Below are positions 39,521-51,706 of a DNA stretch of 64,000 bases, piece after piece. A model generated the notes under the pieces. The model ran no database searches, had not been told where the DNA came from, and saw nothing but the letters and a program-made list of their open reading frames with translations. Origin of the DNA: Ipomoea triloba (Eukaryota; Streptophyta; Magnoliopsida; Solanales; Convolvulaceae); NCBI RefSeq assembly GCF_003576645.1, contig NC_044917.1, positions 17,623,594 to 17,687,593 on the forward strand, given 5' to 3'. The first letter of the stretch is position 1, and each line of letters starts with the position of its first letter. Made by a program: the position numbers and the translations under genes.

Positions 39521-42500
39521 ATGGCGTCCGAATCCTCTACATCAACCTCATCTTCCGACGCATATCAGAGGGAGTTGCTACACATTCGCTCTCAGATCAA
39601 ACAAGTCAAGGCGGGGAGTATCCTTGACAGAAATGGCTTCATCACCAACTCCCCTAATCCAAAAATGGCGGAAAAAGTCCTGAAGAAGTTTGAGAAAGCA
39701 GGACTGATGAAATACATGACGCACGACTACGGGACCGTTCACCCCCTCGACTTCACAGAATGGTTCGCAAATGCCAAGGTCACGAAGGGTAAAATCGAAA
39801 GCCGCTTTAATGATTTTCCCATCACAACATCTGTAGGTGACCTCAGAGCGGCATTTGATTTCGCGTCATCGGAGGAAGCAGTCAAGCATCTATCGGATTA
39901 CGACTTGGACAAGCAAGCTTTCTGGGAGAAAATCCGACTAGCGACTGCACCACCCAGAGCATCCTCTGCCCTCCGCAAGTACCACCTAAAGGAGAGGTTT
40001 GCTCTCGCTGCCGACCTAATCATGAAGTTTGTGCTCGGCAAGGTGTCCGGAACTGACGAGGTTAGTCTAGACCTCCTCAAAATCCTCCATGCCATTTGGA
40101 ACAACAACAAGCTGGACTGGGCACATATTATCTTCAACTTCCTCCAACAGCAAGTGATACGCTCAGTCTCCAACGCCAACCTGTCGACAGTAAAAAGGTT
40201 GGTTTCGGCTTTGTTGTGCAATTTCTCCTAAGCCTGAAGGGCTTCGAACTGAGGGAGGGAAAAGAGATTCATCGAAATACCTATATGGGTAGGACGAAAT
40301 CTCTAGTCTCCAAAACTAAAGGTGTTAAAGTTGCACCTTCTCCCTCACAGCCAAAAGGAAGGGGCAAAAGGAAAGCCCAAACCGAGGAAAAGAATTCTGA
40401 TGATGAACCTCTCGATGTACTGATACAAAGGGTTCATCTGCCAAAGAGGGCTAGGAAAGCCAAAACTGTTGCTGTCACCCGGGCTCAAGAGGTGGAACCG
40501 TCAGTTATACAAGTACCCTTCGAGGACAGGGCACAAGCCCAGGGGGAACCTCAGGCTACACTGGCCACTGAGGTTGAGAGAGTGCCCCCTACCAGGTCCC
40601 TGTCAAGAGATTTGTGTGTTAATGATAATATTACTGCTGAGGGTACTGGTGACTCTGTTGGTTTATCTCGAGAGATGGCTCGAGAGGTTGAAGGTACTGG
40701 GATCAATGATCCAGTACAAGGAGATGCAGAAGAACCATGTGAGATGGTTCGAGAGACAGACTACACAGTCAGGGTGGAAGATGATCTCTTGGAGCATAGT
40801 CGAGAGATCACAGCTCAGATAGACGAAGCAATCTCTGCCACTGAAATCATCTCTGATGGACGGGATGACTTATATGAAGAAGTTTCCACTCAGTTGGCAG
40901 TGGAAGCACCCACTCTTGATGACTTCTCCAGGGTGATCAGGTGGATCAACTGGAGAACCAGTTCTTTCACTCAATTGATGAGTCAAGCAGCTGAAATGGA
41001 GGCAGAAGAGCAGTTTGCACTCCAGTGGTTAGGCATCTCCGAGATCCCAGCTCAACAACTGATGGATCTTGCCCACGAAACACGAGTAATGAAGCTGAAC
41101 AGTGAAAGAACTGATAAAGGGAAGAGAATAGCAGTTGAAGCACCAAAAGTTGAAGCTGAGCCTGAAGAAGATCCTGAAACAGAAGCACGATTTCGAGAAG
41201 ATATCAGGCTCGCCACTACCATCTCCTTGGGACAGAACGTTGAGTTCACGAGAGGGCCAGGAGAGACCTCTGGGGTTGCTCACGATGATATTGCAACAGC
41301 CGCAATCCCACTGTCCCAAGTCAGCAACACTGCTCTGGACGAACAGGTAGAAGCTTCGAGAGGTGAATCCGAGACCTCTGAAGCACTTCAAGTGGCACCT
41401 AACACCGTTCTACTTTTGCCACCACCTGAGTCCACACCCTCGACCACTATTGATGAAGCACAGACAATTCGAGAGGGTGAAGTTCCGTTGCTCACACTGC
41501 CGGGTTTTCCTACTGCTCCTGAAATAATTATCATTCCAGACTCATCGGAGCAGACTGAAATGCAGTCAAATGAGCAACATGAGCAGAATGCCCCAAGTCC
41601 TGCTGGTTCGAGGAGTACTGATGATACCATCGAAGGTGGAAACCCGGAAGCACCTGTCGACACTACGTCTCCAACCTCACCAGCAGATGACAAAGTTCCC
41701 AGCACTGGTTCGAGAGGTGATGCTGAGGGGGAACCTCTATTGGATGAAAACAGGGAAGCGTCCAATACCGAAGAACACTCTCTAGCTGACCCTATCTCCA
41801 CAGTTGCTGAAGCTCAGGCCCCAGGTTCGAGAGGTGAGGAGCAAGAAGTGATCCATCCCTCAGGTGGAAATCGGGAAGCACCTGACATGGAGCTACCTTC
41901 GAGCTCTGAACCTTGTGTCCCTGTGGATCCTCAGACGTTAAATCGAGAGGTGGACTCGCAATTGCAAGTCATGGGTGGAAATCTGGAAGCACCCAAGTCC
42001 CCTCCAACGAAAGGTACATCTCGATCCTCATCTCCTACTTCTGACTATGATCAACAGGCCGAAGAAGTCTTCATTGGCGAAGTGCGTCAATTCATGGCTG
42101 ATCAATCTCAGAAGATGGCTCAGCTCGAAAGAATACTCGCTGTGGTCCGCAATGCTGCAATGCCTGCTGCTGGCACAAGTGAATCCCAAGGCCGTCATGC
42201 CGAACTTCTCGAACAGGCGATATGGGCTGAGGATGCAGCACGGAAAGCCACTGATGAAGCCGCTGTAGCTCGAGCAGAGGCTGCAAGTGCGAGGGCTGAA
42301 TTAGCCGAGATGCGAGCAGAGCTGCGAGCCTTCCAATATTCCAGTGAACTTCGACAGGATGTGATGAAGGCCATACTCGATGACCTGTCGAACCAAGTCC
42401 CTGCCCAACTCCAAGCTATCTTCGAAGGTATGTCCACCCTCCTCTCCCGTACTGATGATGCCAACAAGGGGGAAAATAAAGAGAAAAAGAAGGGGGATAC

Positions 42501-42999
42501 AACGGGCAAGAAAAGGGCAGCAAGTGAACCAGCTGGACCACCTCCAAAAATACCAAGAATCATGAGCAAAGCAGTGGAGGATGCTAAACAGGCAGAAAAC
42601 CTAAGGGTCCAGCGTACACTGGAAATGGAGAGAAGGAGAGAAGAGGACAGAGAAAGAAGAAGAAAAAGACAAGAACGACAGTCAGAAGAAGAAAGGAAGA
42701 TAGATCTTCTCATGACAAACTTTAAGTTTGGGAACAGAGAAGACACTGAACAAATTCTGACTCTGGAGATATTCAAGCTTCTGAAAATCACTGGAATATC
42801 AACACACAGCAATATGTCTCCAGAAGAATGCATTGCCTGGTGGAAAGATGGAGTAATTGATGGTGAGTTCGTGGGGGAAGCCTACAGGAACTACAGGCAT
42901 CTAGATGTCACAGATGAATACTTAAGCCTGGTAAATCCGAAAGACCCCATCAAGACACGAGAAGCCATTAACAAGAAAAGGAAAGCCAACAAGAAGTAA
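39521..42999 (+). pseudogene. plant transposon-associated protein with coiled coil, one frameshift
   Basis: ATG at 39521; the frame continues to about 40192 and then, after an A5 run (40192-40196), conservation goes on in the next frame (KKVGFGFVVQFLLSLKGFEL) to the TAA at 42999. One extra A would join them, so it is a single gene of about 1,160 codons with a frameshift or a sequencing error. The N-terminal 230 residues resemble the plant transposon protein domain seen in many repeat-derived proteins (KLDWAHIIFNFLQQQ). A Lys/Arg-rich stretch (KGRGKRKAQ) may be a nuclear signal. The middle is acidic and repetitive, with SRG-containing units, followed by an Ala/Glu coiled coil near 42200-42330 and an Arg/Glu-rich helix near 42600-42700. 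Function unknown. Confidence 0.65.
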
Positions 43000-43274
43000 G
43001 CTCTCATGGTCCAAACTCCATCTCATTTCAATGTATTGATATCTATGTTGTTCTTGGTCTTATTTCTTTCAATCCTGTCTACTAAACTCTACTTTGTAAA
43101 CATTCCCTTCTTATAATCATATATATCTTTTGCTGGGGGTGTTGCGTGAGTTATATTATTCATAGTTTAGTAGAGTATGTTGTCAAACTTACCATATGCG
43201 CTGAAAAATAAAATCCTTGTTAATTCTTTCTATCAAATCAGCCATATAGAGTAAGTATAAGTGTTGGCATCATC

Positions 43275-43288
43275 AAAAAGGGGGAAAT
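43275..43288 (+). other. polypurine tract
   Basis: AAAAAGGGGGAAAT directly before the 3' LTR; the same sequence, in antisense, borders the LTR at 63916. Confidence 0.88.
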
Positions 43289-44965
43289 TGTTAGGAACAT
43301 CATGTAATAGGTTTTGATGATACCAACTGTTAAGTAGAAATCCCCAAGTCTCGATACATAGGCAAAACGCTGTAAGTTCGACAAGTAAACCAAGAGCGAA
43401 AATACAACCGGGTAACTTTGAGCTCAACTCGGAAAATATTTAAGCTTGAGGGAAATTTGTTTGAACATCTTAGAAGTCTCTTGTGTTGTAATCATATAGA
43501 CAGATCAGAAGAAAGCATGGGACAACTCTGGAGGAATAAGGGTCTGCGAGACATCAACTAAGTCTCGAGACATAAGCAGAGTTCGAGAGGTAGTACCTCT
43601 CGATACAGTTATCCAGTTCGAGACATAAACAGAGTTCGAGAGATAGACCTCTCGATACTTGAGTTCGAGACATTAAGCAATCAAGATATCAACCTTGGTC
43701 TCGATACACTAACAATTCTCCAACAAAGCTGAAGGACGGTCATACTTAAAGTCTGGAGAAGAAGAATATCATGGAGATGGAATAATGAAGAGGTGCCGAA
43801 CGTGAAGATTTCAAAATGGGCGGAAATGGATGACACGTCAGATTTCCACCACAAACGGTCAAAAGGTGCACCAATGCTGAAGTGGTCTGATTCCCTACAA
43901 ACAAGGAATAATGGGAATATAAAAAGAGTAACTTTTACCAAAAGACGAAAGTGGAGCATGGACTCAAGAAAAGTGAACTATGGAATATTCACTACAAGAC
44001 AAAGAGGTTCAAGTTACAAGATCACCACTCCATGAAATATGCTGAAAATATGCAAGACCCATGATCAGCATGGGAGACAAATTTCAAACGGAATAATTTT
44101 CCCTCCAACGGAATTATTCCTCTACTCTCATATATAAGGACGTAAAGACACAAAGAAAAAGCAGTGAAAAGAAGGGGTTCGAAATTCTTAAGAAGTGTCT
44201 GCCTAAAACGTTCAAAGTGCAAAGTGGTTAACTTGGAATATCATCCTGATATTCAAAATAGCGAGAAAACACATCTTAGTGTTTCAAGAGAGTTACAAAG
44301 CTTAAACTGTTATACATCCAGAAGGTGACCGAAGCTGCTCTACATTGAAGTTGATTCAACGATAGCTTGTGGTCAGATTGGAGTCTGTTACATTCAACTG
44401 TGACAACCAAAAACACCTTGCTTTGGATTAAGCAAGAGAGGTGGAGTAACCTGGCAGCTGTCCGAGTGAAAGAAACCTGAGGCTTGACGCGGGCTTGGTG
44501 ATCAAAGGTCAAGTGCTCGAGAGGTGGAGTAACAAGAAGCGGGGCGAAAAACCTGAGGCTTGAGGCGGGCTTCGTGATCAAAGCTCAAGCGCTCGATATT
44601 GTACTAAATAAGGGAAGTTTTTAGTGCAATCCTTCCAGGGAGTTTCTGGAAGAAGAGTGGACGTAGGCGGGTTGGCCGAACCACTTAAAAATCTCTCTTG
44701 CATTTACTTACTATTTTCATCTCTCGCTAACCTCTCGATTGCACTGCATATAAACTCACTTCTCGAACTAACTAAAACTCGTGCTAACTAAAAGGGGGAT
44801 AACATTTCCGCTGCGCATAAAACTTTGTCTTCACCTCGTGAGGTATCGAACCTAAACATCCTAAGTTCAATACACACGAGAGGTTGAAAAGATTTGCAAA
44901 ATCTTATACAAGTCTATTCCCCCCCCCCCCCTCTAGACTTGTACCCCATCCCCTTGGGACCAACA
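43289..44965 (+). repeat. 3' LTR, 1677 bp
   Basis: Complete LTR with TATA-like box at 44128-44140 and a C-rich stretch before the end (about 44920-44933). It carries about one unit of the 122-bp repeat. Confidence 0.88.
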
Positions 44966-45639
44966 CTTATTTCTATATCTTGGATCTATGAGTTTGTGTT
45001 GATGGATTATCTATTCTTGTCTATTGATTGTTGTTTTGATGAGATCTTGTTTGGATTTGGCCAATCTAGATGAGAGATTGAGCTCTTGACTCTTTCATGT
45101 CTTTGATTCGAGTTAGGATTTGAAGCTTGACACAATCAAAGTTCCTATGGACTTCTTAAGAATAGTAGGATAGTGTGTAACTTAAGTGTTTGATAAAATT
45201 CCTCTTAGAACTTTGGATGCTTGAAGGCACTCCTAAGTCAAAGAAACCTTAGTACATAAAGGTGGAAAAGGACTAAGACAACACACTCTTAAATAGACAA
45301 TATCCTAGCAATCCTAATCCTTGACCTTAGACACTCCACTATGCAATATTCATGAACACTATCCAATCCCTACCCCTTTTACATATTCACAAAATCACTT
45401 TTACTTTACTACTCTCTTGCACTCAAACCAACCAAATGAACTACTCTCACTCACAAATCACCCTTCACCACACTCGAATCCTATGCATGATCCAATCAAG
45501 TAAACTCCCGAACGTTTGACACACCTCCACGTCCCTCCTTCGAGACCGACACTCGGGGAGTCACAGACTTTCTGTTTTAACATATAAATATCTTTTGACA
45601 CCTCAACCCTACTCACAAAATTCCAAACGTCATTATGCT

Positions 45640-45951
45640 ACGAACCCAACTATTCACTAGTTATATCTTTTGATCTGGGTTTGATAGTTCCCACGTCCGC
45701 ATGTGAGACAAACTTTATATACTCAGTATTTGAGTTATTCTTGACGTTTCTAACGTGTTGCATGTTGTGAAGCTCTTCATTTTTGCGTAACTTTGATTAT
45801 AGCACTTTACCGTATTATTATCCGCTACGTAGTTCAAGTTAAATTTATTCACTTGGATTCTCTCTGTTGAAGTGTTATAATATTTTTGAAAAGTTAGAAA
45901 GGTCTATTCACCCCCCTCTAGACTTTTCCCTACCCTATCGGGACCAACAGT
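45640..45951 (+). repeat. 3' end of a copia LTR, truncated
   Basis: Ends CACCCCCCTCTAGAC...TATCGGGACCAACA like D and 60310-62513. It lacks the LTR start and the hairpin array. The left limit is approximate. Confidence 0.7.
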
Positions 45952-46532
45952 TTTCTTCATAAATTTGTGATGGAGGTGGGTAGTGGTTGTTTAGGTGGGA
46001 ATTGGGGAATGAATATGGCTCGTGAGTATAGCTTGGATCTATCTTTTTCATCATTTGTACAAGTTTACTCTCTATATTTTGGAAACAAGTGATCTACTTC
46101 TTCTATCTTGTCATCCATCATCTTCAAATTCAAGAAAAACTAATCTAATCCTAATGGGAATGTAGTGGGTTCCCCCAAAGGGGGAGAAAATAAAAAGAAA
46201 ATCAGATCTGGAAAGTTGGAGAGAGTCTCCCTCCTAAAATGAGGAAGAGGGGTTTAAATATCTATCCGAAAGTCTAAATCCCGCGGTTGCCCTAACTGGC
46301 CCGTCCATACCACCTTCACGCGTGAATGGGGGCGTGGACGCGTACTGGAATTAGTCCACGCCTACCACACGCGTGAAGTCCTCGTGGACAGCTCTTGCCT
46401 GGTTGTTTCTTCGTTTGTTGCTCTCTTTTTGGCCTCGGACCCTGTTATATCCTGCGGGAATGACTTAAAACACGACCTATGAGTTGAATTTGTTGATTTG
46501 ATCTTTATTAAAGTCTTCTCTTATGAAAATGC
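45952..46532 (-). repeat. Athila-type LTR fragment (G), left part
   Basis: Continues at 53142-53221, which ends in the LTR start TGATAAGCGCC (minus). Promoter-like part: GATATTTAAACC at 46252-46263, palindromes TTCACGCGTGAA (46315) and CACGCGTG (46368). No gene. Confidence 0.6.
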
Positions 46533-46929
46533 TGTAAGACTTTTCCCAATACAATATATTATATATATTGTGGGCCTTAATAATGTGGTGCAAGTGTACT
46601 AGGCCCATATGTTGGATTAGACATCTAGGTTTAGTCCAATCCACCATATGTCTATATAAGCCTGCATTGATGGGATGCAGGACAGACAATATATAGTACC
46701 TACAGACATGGTACTCACACTACTCAGAAAACACCAGGACACCATTTAGGATTTTGAGTTAAGTGTGAGACAAAACAATTAACACCCTGCACATCAGTTC
46801 AAGAAGCAACACAACAAGGCAGACATCAACTATGGCTGGAGATCAATCGACTTATGCTTCTGCTACTACGAGTTAAATTTCTCGTAGATTTATTATGTAT
46901 ATGATTAGACAATATTTTGTGATCTTACA
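46533..46929 (+). repeat. element F 5' LTR
   Basis: Same length as the 3' LTR and nearly identical. TATA box TCTATATAAGCC at 46651-46662. A 14-codon ORF (MAGDQSTYASATTS) at 46832-46876 is kept in both LTRs. Confidence 0.9.
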
Positions 46930-46946
46930 TTTGGTATCAAGAGCCT
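46930..46946 (+). other. imperfect primer-binding site
   Basis: TTTGGTATCAAGAGCC, the iMet site with one extra A compared with TGGTATCAGAGCC. Confidence 0.65.
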
Positions 46947-47169
46947 TTATAATCTCTGCCTAGTTTGTTGTATTGTTTTGGATACAAAAATTATTTCGCA
47001 AAAATTAATATTAATTTCGTGTACCTAGAGTTTTAGTACATGATTTATTTTTCGAAATTTAGAATTGTATTATTACGTGCTGCCTTATATATATATATAT
47101 ATATATTTTTTTTTTTTTCTTCTTCGGATTTAATTAAAAAAAAATTCTGGATAACTCACTGATTTGTGT

Positions 47170-47730
47170 TCGCCGGTGATTTTGGACTATGGTTATCGTT
47201 GACTCGGGCGGCGACTACGAGTCTCCGTCGGTAGCACCGACGGCAAGCAACGGCGGCGAAGCACAGCGTACATGGATGACGACGAGGATGCCGAGGGCCA
47301 ACCTGGACTCCTTGCTGCTGTTTTTGTTTCATGGTGTCACGCTCATGGATGCAGGCGGCCATGATTACTGGCATTGCCACTCGGAGACGGCGGCGGCAGT
47401 GACGGAGGACGCTTTGATCGGCGCTGCTTGGATCATCGTAGGCGACGAACACTGCCTCGTAGATCTGCCCGGTTCGTTCTTTGTCTTCCTCGGCGATTGT
47501 GCTCGGTTCGGCTAGGCGGCTATGGAGACGTCGGCGGTGATCGGCGGTGGTGCGGACGGCAGTTGGCTACGGCCGACTCCCTCCACGGATGATAGCGGCC
47601 TTTGGCGTTGCTGTGAGGCCTGGCTGGTTGGTGTGGTGCTGGTTCATGGTGACAATGGGTCGACGACGTTGGTTGGCTTCCCGGCGACGCATGGACGAAA
47701 GGGAAGAGTACGTACTGGTACTTTTCTTTC
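47170..47730 (+). other. GC-rich island in element F, possible captured sequence
   Basis: Composition differs sharply from the rest of F, with many CGG/GGC triplets. An ATG frame of 108 codons (47189-47515) exists, but frames of similar length exist on both strands, so none is convincing. A perfect hairpin CGTCGGT-AGC-ACCGACG lies near 47227-47243. It could be a piece of a host gene carried by the element; I cannot identify it. Confidence 0.35.
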
Positions 47731-48848
47731 CTATTAAAGTGCATTTAAAATTATCTTTATTTGCCATAAATATTTATTTGCCTTATTTGAGTTATTTCAT
47801 AAGCATATATTAATTGTGGTAAGGTAATTATATTAGGTTCAATATTACCTTATTAATATGGCCTCAATTAATATTATATATTATTTTTGGCACATGGTAT
47901 ATATATATATTAATATTATACATATTAATTTTGGTAAGTGGTAATTGTTTGATTTAATATTACCATATTAATATTACCTTAATTAATTTGTATATTATTT
48001 ATGGCATGTAGTAAATGTATGGTAATTGCTTGTTTTGAAATATTAATGCCCTTTAATTTTTTCCTTCATTTTGGCAATAAATTCATAATTAAATTATTAT
48101 TCAATTTTGAATAAATTATTAAGTTTTAATTTGTTTGAATTTTAATTTTAATATTGAATATTCAGTTTAAATTGTATTCAGTGTTACAATTTAAATATTT
48201 AATTGTGGAGTTTGAGTTCGTAATATGCATAATCTGAACATGATATATATTTTTTTATTGCACTAATTATATTATTTGATTGTTATAATTATGCCTTTAG
48301 AAAAGCATGTTCATTAAGATTGACTTTAGAGCCTTGTAGGACTGAATTAATTGCTTATTATGCATGTTTTAGTACCTTTTAGGTGAATTTAGTGCCTTTA
48401 AGAATAGATTATGTATATTCTTACTCTTTCAGTCAATACTCCACTTCTTTTGGAGGATTTCAAAGCACATAAAGTACATAAAACTATTCATAGTACTACC
48501 CTATTTAAAGTTTATCCTTAGGTCAATCTACATTTATATAGATCAACCAAACGATTTTACTTCAAATATGAGAACACATGATTTAGGGAAGTTTCTTGGG
48601 GAGGAACACTAGTTTTATGGCCCTGGCTTAAAACGCCTTGCTGGTTGAAACTGCCATAGTGCCTTCAGCCATATTGCTACTAGTCCCCTTGCGACGCTAC
48701 TCTGTCTAAGGAGTTGGTTTTTAATGGAGCCTTAGCACCAACCAACTTTCCTGGGAGTATACCTAAGGATTATCTATCATGTTTTGGTTTAATTTATTTG
48801 ATTAGGCTTTAAATACCCTTGCCATTGTGATTATGTTCAGTTTTGATC

Positions 48849-51401
48849 AATTAAAGAGTAGCTACAGCATCTTTAATTTACTTAAATTACATATTAAGGA
48901 TTAATCACATAAAGTTTAGGCAAGAAACCTTGTAGTTAACTCTGCTTTATATAACGAAATTTAGCCCACAGGCAATTTTGTTATATTTAAAGGGTTAATT
49001 AGGATAAAATACTAAACTATGATTATAATTTGCCCATCGGGATTATGCATCGGCATATAGCTTGGTAGTTTTGTCATTAAGGGTGGATAAACCTTACCTA
49101 ACCCGTACCCATTCCGTTTCCACCATTCAGTTTTGGTAATATTATGTACTTCAGTTTCTCTCTCTCTCTATTATGTGTCTTAAAAATCCTAATCAACCCT
49201 TAAGTTAACCGCTAATTTGGACTAGTCACATATTTTATATTTACAAATATGGAAACATTAAGAAGGTGTCTTACCATAATTTGGTTGTCATTGTTAAATA
49301 TTAATGGTGGTTATAATGTTGATTATTACCCTCAAATATTTTAATTAATGAAATTGTTAATGTTAATATGGTATTCAGTTATAAATCCTGAATTGTTTCC
49401 AATTAAGTTTATGCGACAATGTTCCAGTCAAGAAAATATTTTGGTCATTATTATGTTCTTGGCATTTTTCGGAGTTTAAATTTTATTAAGTTTCAAAATT
49501 ATATCCGAGAATGTTTCTACAGTTAGTGGTTTTAACTATTGTTTTTCCATATTTAGTCTCCTATTTAATGTGATAATATTATTATGGCTATTGTTTTTGG
49601 ATTATTTGCAATTTGCCATTAATGATAATAATATTAATTGGGTTATGAATAATCAATTTAGTAATTTTGGAAAAACATATTTGCTAAGGCAACTGGCTAT
49701 TGCCACTAATTCCATAATTCTTTAAGTTCTTTGAATTATGATTTTTAGTTCGTTATGCCCATATTTGGTTAAGTATGAATAAATAATATTTAGTGTCAAA
49801 TTCACACTTTGTAGTTGGTTCATACTTTTCCGTTAGTTTTATACATTCAATCACATTAAGTGCATAATATTAAGTTTAATTATGCAATTTTAGTCTGTGA
49901 GAGTTTGATTTACAAATGACAATATATACTTTTGGTTAGATATTGTTGAAATTTGTAAATTCGGTCTATTTCTCATAAATTTGATTTTTATGTATTAAAC
50001 CATTTTTTAATGGGCTTAAAGTTTGAAATTTCAAAGTATATATTTATTACTTTACTATTCAAAAATTTGGGTCTCTTTGGTTTGGACTTATTATAGTTTG
50101 AATATTAAGTTTATGCTTTGGAAGCTCATATTAAAAATTGTATTTAAGTTTTGCAATTTGTTTAGAATATATGATTTAAATGCCTAATTTTATGCATATT
50201 AATTTGTCCAACGCATAATATTTTGTTATGCAAATTTTTTTTAATTATGCCTTTAGCAATGCATAAATTTAGGATGGAATTATATTAGTTCCTAATTAAG
50301 TTGGACTTATGCATAAACTTTAGTTACGGTAGTGCTTGAACTTAGTATTTTTTTTGGACCGTTGATTTAGTTCACCCATTTATGCTTTATCATAGGTGAA
50401 CCATGTAATTTTCGTGTATACCCTACAAATTTTTTTTTTTAGGTTTATACCCCAAACAATTATACATTAAGTGCATATGAATTGAGGAGGTATACTAGTT
50501 TTATAGCCAAGACTTAAGAACATCTAGTGTCACTAGTCCCCTTAAATATCATATATTTGGACTTTCCCATCACGATCTGGTATAATCTGTTTGTTAAAAT
50601 ATATTTTTTTTAAAATTATTACTTGCCAATGTGATTTGATTTCAGTTCATTAAAGAATAGCCATAGCATCTTTAATTTACTAATTTCTGTTAAGTTTAAA
50701 TCACATAAATGTTAGGCAATGAATTGATAATTGTCTAGTGATCTTATAATTTTTAATTTGATTGGGGAGTAGCCACAACATCCTTTAATAAATTAAAATT
50801 ATATATTGAGCAGTTTATCTTGATCACATAAAATTTTAGACAAATCATTTGTGATTAATTGTATTTAATATGATGGAATTTAGCCCACAGGCAATTTCAT
50901 TATATTTGTATGATTAATTAGGATTAAATACTAGACTATGATCATAATTTAGCCCACAGGCAATCATGTATCGGAATGTAGTTTAGTAGTTTTATCAGTA
51001 ATGATAGAAATAAATAAATTTATGGTTATTTGTAAATAATTTCCATCTCTATCATAAAGTTTAATTTTATGATGCAAACTTTAGATCATATTTCTTAATT
51101 TACCCACGGGGATTAAGAAAAGGAACATGGTTTCTTAAGCTTTATCATAATAGTTGTAATGAATCTCGTTGATTAAAACTTTAGCCTACAAGCAAGTCTT
51201 ATATCACTTGATTCTTCAACTCATTTGATAATTGTTTCATCATAAAATTTCAGTTGGATCTAATTGAGTAAAACTTTAGCCCACAGGCAAGTTTTATGTC
51301 TCTAGATTCTTCTGTCTATTTAATAATTGAGATGAAATTTTATCATAAGGGTTTTAATTGGATTTAATAGAATTAAAACTTTAGCCCATAGGCAAGTTTT
51401 A
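48849..51401 (+). repeat. dispersed family of hairpins with apical TAGCCCACAGGC
   Basis: Clear members: 48950-48985 (12-bp stem, one G-U), 50867-50906 (14-bp stem, two G-U), 50930-50987 (two-part stem), 51174-51201, 51268-51297, 51374-51401. Variants with CCC/GGG apices are at 49025-49046 and 51091-51120. A second type with stem ATTAAAGA/TCTTTAAT and loop around TAGCTACAGC is at 48849-48878 and 50649-50676. Stems differ between copies yet remain complementary. Confidence 0.85.
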
Positions 51402-51706
51402 TGTCAATAAATCCATCACCCATTAGATAATAATTTTATCACAATTTCTTAGAGTTTATAAATTTAGTTCAATTATACTTCTAAGTTTTTCATGGTTTGC
51501 ATTGGCAAAACATGTATTTAGTTACTTCCCAAAATTTAACCACCTTTATTAATTATTTCGCGAATCTTGCTCGGTTATTTGGACTAACTGTAGTAAGTTA
51601 CGTGATATATTCGATATACCTATTTTGGTTTCCAAGAATAAAAATGTACCTTTTCGAGCCAAATTCTAACTTGGTTTTGGAAAGTGCATTTTATTACTTT
51701 AGTATG

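Larger units (their letters stand above)
38513..44965 (+). mobile_element. non-autonomous element with copia-type LTRs and a large foreign ORF
   Basis: TGTTAGGAAC at 38513 to GGGACCAACA at 44965, target duplication CTTAT on both sides (38508-38512, 44966-44970). The 3' LTR is complete (43289-44965), preceded by PPT AAAAAGGGGGAAAT. The 5' LTR breaks off at 39270. Instead of gag-pol it carries one long ORF of a plant transposon-associated type. LTRs are close relatives of the copia LTR at 2066-3985. Confidence 0.85.
37834..45640 (+). repeat. 3' LTR of the second Athila-type element, split and truncated
   Basis: 37834-38512 and 44966 to about 45640, interrupted by the copia-LTR element. Promoter: palindromes CACACGCGTGTG (38072) and CTCACACGCGTGTGAG (38122), TATTTAAA at 38201. 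The segment with CGACACTCGGGGAGTC near 45553 matches the LTR end region of C. The end is lost where a copia LTR fragment begins. Confidence 0.65.

Noticed and set aside
47156..47813. Six overlapping ORFs in the GC-rich island as a real gene
   Set aside because: Several frames on both strands are open, as expected in GC-rich DNA; none has a recognised domain.
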